The position numbers and the translations under genes were made by a program. A stretch of DNA of 64,000 bases from Forficula auricularia (Eukaryota > Arthropoda > Insecta > Dermaptera > Forficulidae). Location: the NCBI GenBank assembly GCA_024734495.1, contig JALMQS010000061.1, positions 9,974,598-10,038,597 of the forward strand, read 5' to 3'. The notes below the pieces were generated by a model, which saw only the letters and a program-made list of their open reading frames with translations, searched no databases and was not told the DNA's origin. Positions 55,441-64,000 of this stretch are shown piece by piece; the stretch's first letter is position 1, and every line of letters begins with the position of its first letter.

Positions 55441-56515
55441 TAACTATTTATATTTTATCTCAATTTAGCATCATAATTTTTGGAACTATTCATTTGTCAT
55501 TTCAAGATAATATTCTAACTTAAATAAAACAATTATGTAGGTAATGAACAATCATATTATTAGAATAATTGATGATATATTTCACACACTAATTTCCATT
55601 GTTTACAATATATGGATTATCTGTCACGTTGCGTCTCTGATATGAGAATATTGTCTCCGTAAGCAGACGCTCTTGTAAGATTACCTAATTAAGTTGTAAT
55701 ACAATAACCAGGCGACAATATCAAGCTACTACGAGCTGTCAGGAACCCTGAAGACCCCTTGTTAATTGCATCCCTCTTCGTAACACGACATCTATATATA
55801 TATAGGCTTAATTTGTTAAGGTAGTTTGTTATTTTGTTATTTATTATTTCAGTTAATTTATTATTTTATAGGGCTTGTATATTCACAACGACAATTAAGG
55901 AAAAATCGGCTGGTTCTATAATCTATCCTGTGAAAATATGAATCATATATTTTTCTCATTTTCTTTTTTTAAATTAATATGCTTAGGTAATAAATAATAA
56001 ATAAAATCAAAGTAATAAATTTTCTATTCTCTTTACGGAAACTCAACATATACATAAATCATCAATACATCTTCGTAGTTTGTTTTTAGACGAGTTGACG
56101 TGAGGAAATTTTTAGAAGTGATAAAGTGACTCGTTCATTTTTTCATATATTCTTATCTCCGATTTACATGTCACCAAAAGGTTTCTAGATAAATATTTTT
56201 TGTTTTTAGGCGAGTTATTAAAGCTCGTAGTACAATGAAAAAAATGAGACATTATCAAAGCTTTCCCCCTTATAATCTCAACAAATTATGATTTCTTTAC
56301 GAAGAAAAAACATTTTTGTTCAAAGCTAATATAGGGGGCGGATTCGAAAAATCTAGTGTAAAGATATCAAGGAAGAAATCATTATTGCTTTGTATGGAAT
56401 AGATGTATATGCGCAAAGGGGTGAGGTGATGGGAGACGAGGATCTTTTGGAGGAATTGTTAATTTTATCTTAGCACATATGCCGTGATAGTATAAACATA
56501 GAAATAAGCAAAAAC
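55441..56515. other. Spacer with one balanced patch
   Basis: 55620-55790 is more complex than its surroundings; no frame or repeat match. Confidence 0.35.
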
Positions 56516-56519
56516 ACTA

Positions 56520-57250
56520 CTTCGATGAGCCAGCTAGTAAAGAGAGCTAGAGTCGGGTTGTCTTTTTGTATGAATTGCATCTTGGAGGCCCCACTCCACA
56601 GATGCTAACCATATTTGAGGCAAGAGCGCGCAAACTTGGCCTCCTATTTAGGTCTAGACGCTATTATACTCCCAATCAACTTCTTATATTGTATAAGTCT
56701 CAAATTCGTCCCTGTCTCGAATATGGCTCTCATCTGTGGAGGGGTGCCTCCAAGCATTTTCTTGCTACACTGGTTGCGATTCAGAAGGGAGCAATTAAAC
56801 TAATAGGAGACCCGGCTCTAACCAACTCACTCGACTCCCTGGCTCACCGAAGAACCGTTTCTGCCCTTTCCCTGTATTACAGATACTATCACGGTGTCTG
56901 TTTAGTCGAGCTTAAATCAATTATCCCCCCTAAAGCCCTTTTTACGAAAAACACGCGGTTTTCGAACGCTCACCACCCCTTCGCTGTCAAATTGCATAAA
57001 AATCGAACAAGCTCTTTCGCCAACACTTTTATCCCTATGAGACCTCCAGAGACTGGAACTCGGTCCCTGACACCATCTTTTCCGCGACTTATAACCTTCA
57101 GCTATTTAAGACCGGTATCCACAGATAACTTCGACCACCGCCCCGCTCATAAAATTCTTTCTTCTTCTTTTCACAATAGAGGGGCCAACCCAGGACTTTA
57201 GGGGTTGCACCTTTTTGGTGTAACTCCTAATCTCATCATTTTCAAAAAAA
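56520..57250 (+). mobile_element. LINE 3' portion, same family as 44903-45159
   Basis: Carries an ORF2 C-terminal region and 3'UTR (GGACTTTAGGGGTTGCACCT, TTTTTGGTGTAACTCC) matching the nested copy, and ends in an A-run near 57250. 5' boundary not fixed. Confidence 0.75.
56590..57128 (+). pseudogene. Non-LTR ORF2 C-terminal region
   Basis: KLGLLFRSRRYYTPNQLLIL, YKSQIRPCLEYGSHLWRGAS, then a histidine/arginine-rich stretch (AHRRTVSALSLYYRYYHG) and NRTSSFANTFIPM. A one-base change in frame near 57035 shifts to TSRDWNSVPDTIFSATYNLQ then LFKTGIHR and stop, the usual WNSxP terminus. This is the region downstream of the RT palm in Jockey/CR1-group elements. The RT catalytic part is absent. Confidence 0.82.
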
Positions 57251-57845
57251 AGGAGCGTTTCAGGCCTTAAACATGGCGAGAAGCTGAAAAAGGGGGTGAA
57301 AAAACACCTGAACCTAAATCGGAAGCAGAGCCGCAAGGAAGATAACAGATATGTCTTCAGAGCAAACATATATGCTCAACATATACATAATAGTCTAAGA
57401 GCTAGTGAACATTTTGAACGATTATTTCAGAATGCAAATAACATATCCCATACTGTTTAGTGTACTAATTAGTAAACATCCTAAAAATTCAATTCATACT
57501 CACCGAATCTAGTCGTTTTTAGGGGTAATCGAGCTCTGCAGATGTCAAAAATACTGTAAAATGAAATCATTTTGTGGTAGAATGGTTAGATTTGATTTCA
57601 CAAAATTTGCAATGACAATACTATACTATTTTGTACGAAATGCAGAATGATAGTCCAGTGGCTAAGGGGCGCCAGTACTGAAAATATTATATATTAGAAA
57701 AGGCAGAATGAAACTCCAGTCAGTTCAACTGAGTTGACTAAGTACACTTGTGATATAATGGTGAAAAGCATTGTAATATTGTTGTTATCACTGAAAAGAG
57801 AGACAAATGGGAGCCGAGTTATACTCACCCATCAATAACTATTCA
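57251..57845. other. Spacer, nothing firm
   Basis: 57260-57370 is purine-rich and more complex; no match recognised. Confidence 0.35.
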
Positions 57846-57850
57846 TTACC

Positions 57851-57883
57851 CTGAAGAAAGAGAGAAAATGTTTCCGAAACGTA
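57851..57883 (+). ncRNA. Hammerhead-like core
   Basis: CTGAAGA, A, stem AGAGA/TTTCC (four of five paired, one G-U), GAAAC, GTA. CC before and GG after start helix I. Confidence 0.4.
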
Positions 57884-57950
57884 GGAATTTTAATAAAAAA
57901 TTTAAATAATTTGGACTGCCTTTCATTTTCATTTCAATAACCTACTTATT
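57851..57950 (+). repeat. Ribozyme-bearing repeat, solo 3' part
   Basis: Core at 57851-57883, then AATAAA-like sequence and TTTGGACTGCCTTTCATTTT, the same ending as at 37966 and 48520. Confidence 0.55.
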
Positions 57951-58985
57951 TAGCTTACCAGTCGGTCTTTCTAAGAAAATAAATAAAATTTATTAACTAA
58001 ATATTATTAAATTAAGTATTGTAAAATTAAATTAAATAAAAAAAATATTTAATAATATAATATTTAGTATCAATTCAAAGTTAGTGTATGAAATGGATTT
58101 TTGTTATTTCGATTCATATATTCCTATTTTTTTTTTAATTATTAAAATCCGAATATTATTTTATATCACCACTAACGACTAAAATTCAATCATAAATGAT
58201 ATGAGATTTTTTTTTATATTTAATATTAAATCATTGAAATTATATATATCGTCATATAGCTTCAACTGCTTTTCAAACGTTATAAAATATAATTATTTTT
58301 CTTTATTTTTTTTTCTTAATATAATTTCTTCAGTTTGTCGAAGTCAGCTTGGGTGTTCAGTAAGAATAGCTCTCAGTCTATAAGAACATTTCAATTAAAT
58401 ATTCTCGATCTCTCAAGAGTTAAACCAAACTAAAATAAATTATTGTGGATTTGTAAGCCTAAGAACTGGTTATTATACCAAATTTAATTCCACTATGCAA
58501 AAGTACTAAGAGCTACTTGAGTATTTTTGCTGAGGCAACTAGAATGATATGATTGTTCTCTGTCTAATTTAAATGTAGAAACAACAACGAAATAAATTGC
58601 CCGCAATAATAATTTATTAAAGAACAATTAATTTTGTATTTCTATTGAAAAAAGATTCGTTCTGTCTCTATTTGATTAAACAATTAACTATTAGTAAGAA
58701 GTCATTTGGAAGGAGTGAGTTTTGTCTCTCCAAGGAAAATATTTTTTTCCTTGTTTTCTCCCCATCGATATTTTCAATAATAGAGAGAAAAATCCGAACA
58801 TGTCAGACAATAACAAAAAGAGAAGCGGAGCGAGCTTAGTGCTATTATCATCTAACATTCCAATAAGCAATCCTAAAAGAATAAAATATTTAATCAATTC
58901 TCTTTCGTTTCATTCTACTATATTTTATTCTTTAATCGGTTAGTTTCGTCTCATTTAATCTAAAAAATTTACCATGAAATAATTC
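57951..58985. other. AT-rich spacer
   Basis: Several short frames overlap on both strands without known domains. Confidence 0.4.
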
Positions 58986-58989
58986 AGAC

Positions 58990-59150
58990 AAATGGATGAT
59001 TCCGTTAGAGAGCGCATATAAAAGGTCTTTCGCATTTTTTTCCATTTTGGGACTTTTCAAGGTTTTTTTTTATGTCCACCGATCTAAAAGGATAAAACGC
59101 ACATGGAGATTTTAAAAAACACCATTTACGGACTATTTTGGACTTCCAAG
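58990..59150 (+). repeat. Dispersed repeat shared with 34640-34930
   Basis: TTAGAGAGCGCATATAAAAG, TCTTTCGC, CATTTTGGGACTTTTCAA. It is interrupted by the SINE that follows. Confidence 0.55.
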
Positions 59151-59158
59151 ACTTTTTA

Positions 59159-59382
59159 CTTTTTTTTATATTTTTTTATTTATTTATTGTCACCGGGAAC
59201 AAAGCCCATTTAGACAGCACATAAGTAAAGTGTTAGTAGGGTTAGTGAGGGAGCCGAGTTTTTAGCCGGTAGAAATTTTTATTTGCCAGCCAGGATCGAA
59301 CCCCGGCCTTCCGCTCCAACATCGTCATAATCGAACCGAAGCGAGGCCAACGCGTTAGCCGGCTCGCATTACCCGACTCCCC
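59159..59382 (-). mobile_element. tRNA-derived SINE, family B
   Basis: Minus strand: A-box-like GGCTAACGCGTTGGCC, B box GGTTCGATCC, body, then tail AATAAATAAATAAAAAAATA. Perfect 9-bp target duplication GACTTTTTA (59150-59158 and 59383-59391). The head differs from family A. Confidence 0.82.
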
Positions 59383-59391
59383 GACTTTTTA

Positions 59392-59700
59392 TGTAAAGAA
59401 AAAGAAAAACGGTTTTTTGGGGACTTTTTTTGCCCTTTTTTTATTTTTTTTTGTTCTCTAATTGGTTGCTTAGATAAATTTTTATATACCTAATACAAAT
59501 GAAAAAAAATAAATTCCCTATCTTTATATTTTAGAACTAGAAATTAAATGTTTTTCACTCATTTTATTTAATTTATGTGTTTAAGACCACAAAATCAAAA
59601 TTCCCCATTTTTCGTTTCAGGAGGCAAATTAAGAAAAAAATGAAAAAAACTTTCGAGATATTCTAACAATAACCTATGTACCAGAATCTACTCTTATTAA
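59392..59700. other. AT-rich spacer
   Basis: Continues the repeat interrupted by the SINE, then nothing recognised. Confidence 0.4.
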
Positions 59701-60540
59701 ACGAGCAAAAATTGTATATTTCTTTGTATATATATATTTATTTGTATATTTATTTATATATATATATTTGTATCTTGGTTCTATTTTGAAAACGACTCTA
59801 CCGATTTTGATGAAATTCACGGGTTAGGGGGTTTTTGGGGTGACAATTCGATCTGTCACGCTCTCATCTTCGACAAAATTGTTTTTGATGGGTTTTTTCG
59901 TAATCAAATTAATTATTCTCAGGTAGACAAATCCCATTCTTAGGGTTTTAAAAAAGGTTTCTCTTTTCCTTTTGTACCCAGGAAGACAATGGGTTGCCTT
60001 ATTTCATTGTTCTAAAAGCCCTTGAAGAAGTATTGTGATTGTGGATTTTAACATATTTTTGTTCTCCATAAACGTTAGTAATATTTATAAACCTTTTATA
60101 ATTGTTTTTATATAGAACTTTATTTATTTAATAGAATAAAAAATAATCAAGAATTTATTTAAAAAATCTTTTGCATAAGCAGGTCTCAATTTTCTGAAAA
60201 AACAACACATTTTGATAGGTTTTATTTATTAACAATTGGATGAATAAAAATGAATCATATGATTGAATCAAAACAGGTGCAGGAGGTGGGGTGTAGTGGT
60301 GGGGGATCCGGGAGTAAGGCGAGGTTTCGGGGGTGGGGTCAAGCGGGGTGGGGGTACGGTGGGCGAATACTATATATATTTGTATTTTTTTTAATTTGAA
60401 AACGGCTCTCAAATAAAAATCGACCTTTTTATCAGAATTTTAAATTAAAAATAATATTAAAATAAATGCTTTAATTGAAGGAAGAAGTTACCGAGCATCG
60501 CTCGGTGCCTCCAGGTACTAGATTCCTAAAACGTCAAAAC
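59700..60540 (+). repeat. Unclassified element ending in a GC hairpin
   Basis: Begins around TTGAAAACGACTCTACCGAT (repeated as TTGAAAACGGCTCTC near 60396) and ends ACCGAGCATCGCTCGGTGCC then TCCAGGTACTAG. A hairpin followed by CTAG resembles a Helitron 3' end, but the 5' end and host T are not right. Confidence 0.3.
60329..60354 (+). other. G-quadruplex-forming tract
   Basis: Four G runs of 5, 4, 4 and 5 with loops of 1, 6 and 1 bases, inside a G-rich stretch 60280-60362. It stands out strongly in this AT-rich window. Confidence 0.75.
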
Positions 60541-62095
60541 CCGAGGAGATAGACACTTTGAAAATTTCACAAATTACCCCAAAAATACCACATCTCCTTT
60601 TTAGAAACAAATAGAACAAATACCCAAATATATTTTTTTGAATTTTTATATTTCATCTTTCTAAGCTAAAAACATATCTATATCTTTTCGAGTATAAGAG
60701 AACCCTGAAAACTCATTTAGGGTCTTTTCCCTCCTTTAGGTTTCGAATTTCAAAAAACCCCTTGTTAACACTACCTTAAATCGTATAAAGAATATACACT
60801 CCAAATCTAATCTTTATAGGTCTAGCAGATTGGACTAAGATTTCGTCAGTGAGTAATGATTGTATGAATAAATTAAACGTCACCTCTTTATATATATAAT
60901 AAAGATAAATAAAGAGAAGAGATTACTTTCCTATCTTATTAAAAGATACCTAATTCCTTTAAAAATTACTTATTTTTTGTTAGTTTACATAAAATTCGAG
61001 AATGTATAGGTATTTTTCCTGACAAAGGATTCTCAGAGAGTATTCATCTACAAATTGACAGGCTTTTTAGAGACTTCTTATTCCCAAAACAGACTTTTAG
61101 CAGACTATTCAAAAAAGCAAGACATTTTAGGCGACTTTTTTTCGGAAACAAAATACATTTTTGCGCTCTCTAATTATCATAAATATAAAACAATTTTAAA
61201 ATCCTCTTATGTACCTATATGGTATGTAGGATGTAGCTATACTAAATACTTTTTTAGGGTTTCGCCTAAAAGTAAAGGTGGTCGAATTTTTGTCTGGTAC
61301 AAAATGGAAAACATTTTTTTCATAAAGTGTGAAGTATTCCTGCATATAAGTTTTTAAGTAAAATTAGGCTTAATAATTAAAAATTTGTTTCGTTTTAAAA
61401 AGCCTTAAAATGGTCATTTTTGGGTGAATTTTGTACCACCTCAATTAAAATAAAGTACCTATTTAAATTAGATAAAATCCTTTAAATTATTTTCTTCTGT
61501 CCTTAGGAACTACAAAGAACAAATTTTATACCTCCAATTGTTGGAAGATATAATTAATCCTCAGCTCGTAGTATATATTATATATATATATAAAATTCTA
61601 GGAATAGCAAACGATATAATTGTAAACTTTGAGACTTCTTTAAGTTCAGTTACACAAAATTTTTTAGTAATCTATATTTAAGAGATCTCAGTCTAGTTTA
61701 TTCTGGTAAAATGTAAACGGCATTCTCTCAATCAATACCATCTCTAATTCCTTTATATCAACATTACTTAATTAAGAGATTACTTTTTTATTTACCTGTT
61801 TCTATTACACTGGGCCCTTAGCCAATTCATTGAAATTATTTATAAATTTATATAATTTTAAATATTTCATTATATTGTTTTATATAGTATTTAATTTTAC
61901 ATCGTATTTTCTAATTTATAATATCAAAAATACTATATATTTTATTAACTAACATGAATCATAGCTTAATGTTGCTCCATTAATTCCCAAAAGCAAATAT
62001 TTACATGTAATTAAATCATCAAGGGTTAATTTTTGATGTGATTAATTAATGCAGGAAATGTTTGTTTCACCTCTGTTGGCTTGAATATTTAAATC
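60541..62095. other. AT-rich spacer
   Basis: 61065-61180 shares TTTTTGCGCTCTCTAAT with 34911. The 100-codon frame at 61055-61357 has no known domain. Confidence 0.4.
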
Positions 62096-62134
62096 TATAC
62101 AGGTGTATACTTCGTCTGTATTTGCATTATTACC

Positions 62135-62290
62135 AGCATGGTCCCCATAAGGTGGGGTCCAAGTGTAGCCATGGGTCCCGGGCTAAGGTCTAGCAGGGAA
62201 TAGGGGTCAGGAAACAAACATTTATTCCATAATAAGGGGCCCGCTTAAGATTTTGGATCCCGAGCACGAAATTTCATGTGAGGGCCATGT
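62135..62290. mobile_element. Possible hAT remnant
   Basis: GGGGCCCGCTTAAGATTTTG and GATCCCGAGCACGAAATT resemble internal-end sequence of the hAT family at 1-99. No ends found. Confidence 0.25.
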
Positions 62291-62990
62291 TGTTCGGTCA
62301 AATTAAATAAAATTAAAAATATATATTCCTTGCTAGATTCGGTATTTAGAGTAATTTTTTTTTTTTAATTATGCCATTTTCGGCATATTATCATTTGATT
62401 TTAATTTTATTTAGATTTTAAAGGAATATTCTATATTATCGAGAACAAATCACTATTTCTAATTGTTTTTTAACCTTCAAAAAAGAAGGAGATTCTCAAT
62501 TAGACTGAATTTTTTTTGTGTTTATGTTACCTCATATCTTCGCCAATTGTGTGATTTTTTTTGCATTGGGTTCAGTCTAGTTTCCGATTGGTCCCATTTT
62601 TTTTCATTGGTATTGGATCTTTTTTGATATGTTTGTTCAGGCATAACTTCTTTGTTTATGAACCGATTTTAATGATTCTTTTTTTAATGAAAAGAGGGTA
62701 CCTTAGGGGTGGTCCCATATTAATTTGGTCAAATTCTGAAGATATGATCAATGACGAATTAACGTAAATCTCTAATTCTTATGACCAAATAATCGAAATT
62801 ATAATAAATAAAATCTTTTATAAAAAAAAATCTTAAAACATTCATTTAAAACCCGCAAACGTTTCGAGAGATTTTCTATATTTATGAATTGAATTTCATT
62901 ATCATTTTCTGATTCATTCGCCCGACGCTTTCTCTTATGAGATGCATGTAAGGTATTATATTAAGTCACTTTTGATAACATCACTAAAAA
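62291..62990. other. AT-rich spacer, probable transposon fragment
   Basis: GGCATAACTTCTTTGTTTAT and TTTGGTCAAATTCTGAAGAT are of a type often seen in arthropod repeats; no ends found. Confidence 0.3.
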
Positions 62991-62994
62991 GAGA

Positions 62995-63420
62995 AAAATA
63001 AAAATAATTTTTATAAAAAAAACCGACTTCAAAAAAATTAAATGCAACAAATAAAATAATAATAACTTAAAAATAAAATAAAATACACTAAAAGGTATAA
63101 AATAATTATCTAATTTAGTTACAACCAAACGACGAAATATTAACATGAAATCACTTTTTGAAGTCGGTGCCAAACATATACATTTTATGAATCGCACTCG
63201 ACGGACCTTACTTAGTACGTTTGGCGGATACTCTCGCTTATATAGTTTGTTTGGCACCGACTTCAAAAATTAATTTCATGTTAATATTTCGTCGTTTAGT
63301 TGTAGCTAAATTAGATAATTATTTTATATCTTTTACTGTATTTTATTTGATTTTTAAGTTATCATTATTTTACCTGTTGCATTTAATTTTTTGAAGTCGG
63401 TTTTATTTTTATATTTATTT
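62995..63420. mobile_element. Inverted-repeat element with AACCGACTTC/GAAGTCGG motifs
   Basis: Arms of about 180 bp (around 62995-63178 and 63219-63420) mirror each other around a 40-bp loop; AAACCGACTTCAAAA lies near each outer end and GAAGTCGGTGCCAAAC at the inner ends. Confidence 0.75.
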
Positions 63421-63708
63421 CAAACTGCCTTTGTCCAAATGGGGACAAACCAAATCTTAGATATTACAATATTGTTTGTTTTTTCCCCCTGAAAACGAAC
63501 TATTACTTATATTAAATTATTTTTTTTTCAAAACAATAACTACATACATTTTCAAAATATTTAAATAAATGAATGGTAAAATTTTTATCCACTCCTATTC
63601 ATTTCAACGGGGTTTTAAACACGTAAAGCCTAAATAGAGCTATTTTGAAAAAATAAATAATAAATAAAATGTAGATATGGTAAAAGTAAAAACTGTTTCA
63701 ACACGCAC
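63421..63708. other. AT-rich spacer
   Basis: Nothing recognised. Confidence 0.4.
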
Positions 63709-64000
63709 TAGGGTGGTCCTTATTTTGGGCATTTTCAAACTTTTACTTGGAAAAGAGCTCATATGGTCCGAAAAAAATTAAAAAAATATCCCCCAAGTTT
63801 CAAGTCTATCTCAATTAACCTGTGCCCCCAGCGATGTAAGTTTCTCAACTAAATAACATGGGGTTTTTGGCTTTAAAATATTAATTTTTTATTCCGGCCA
63901 AAGTATTAGTTCAAAAAATTTGAAACTCTGTAGACTTTATCCTTATAATACTATCTATCCATCAGAATTATTACAGATTTTTAGCTGTTATAATTTTGGA
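63709..64000 (+). mobile_element. Second copy of the hAT-type MITE at 6119-6764, cut by window end
   Basis: TAGGGTGGTCCTTATTTTGG, then CATATGGTCCGAAAAAA, ATCCCCCAAGTTTCAAGT and ACTTTATCCTTATAATA follow the order of the first copy's left arm. The right arm lies beyond the window. Confidence 0.75.

Noticed and set aside
60155..60412. Proline-rich minus-strand protein
   Set aside because: Complement of the G-rich tract, no start context or domain.
60480..60525. Helitron 3' end
   Set aside because: GC hairpin and CTAG present, but no TC 5' end and the base after CTAG is A, not T.

Overview
The window reads as a gene-poor, strongly AT-rich stretch of animal nuclear DNA, most likely from an arthropod and probably an insect. 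The reason is the mix of mobile elements: Jockey-type non-LTR retrotransposons together with many hAT, piggyBac and Tc1/mariner relics, tRNA-derived SINEs, and dozens of inverted-repeat miniature elements. No intact host gene, rRNA gene, true tRNA gene or CRISPR array is visible. Most open frames are accidental; the recognisable protein-coding pieces are all broken.

Layout. 1-10 kb: hAT ends and a hAT dimerisation-domain relic, a SINE with target-site duplication, a defective piggyBac with intact TTAA ends (2677-4363), a decayed hAT (4494-5380), two MITEs, two LINE-derived insertions. 10-20 kb: a TTAA-flanked MITE, a 1.39-kb block (15161-16549) that recurs at 20251-21642 with the same hAT MITE inside, a hAT relic and a MITE with 8-bp TSD. 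20-32 kb: the second block, a gutted Tc1-like element, fragments that look like a decayed DEK gene copy (24496-26330), and a mariner palindrome nested in a hAT MITE. 32-44 kb: 180-bp repeats split by an LTR-like insertion, a second SINE, a 375-bp near-perfect palindrome, and a 120-bp tandem array that reverses orientation halfway. 44-64 kb: a Jockey fragment interrupted by another LINE, hAT MITEs, an RT fragment with clean TSD, a second SINE family, a G-quadruplex-like tract and more inverted-repeat elements.

The most interesting common thread is a short motif found at about 17 places. It consists of CTGANGA, one extra base, a small hairpin whose stem sequence changes but usually stays paired, then GAAAC and often GTC. 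This is the core layout of a hammerhead ribozyme, and at several sites the flanks can also pair as helix I. Hammerheads are known from Penelope-like retroelements and animal retrozymes. Here the motif mostly sits in pairs inside inverted repeats or near-palindromes, so a retrozyme- or Penelope-derived family of ribozyme-bearing repeats is the leading idea. The constant extra base before helix II departs from the textbook consensus, so activity is unproven.

Several insertion histories can be read directly from target-site duplications: LINE into Jockey, mariner palindrome into hAT, LTR-like element into a 180-bp repeat, and composites around the 1.39-kb block.
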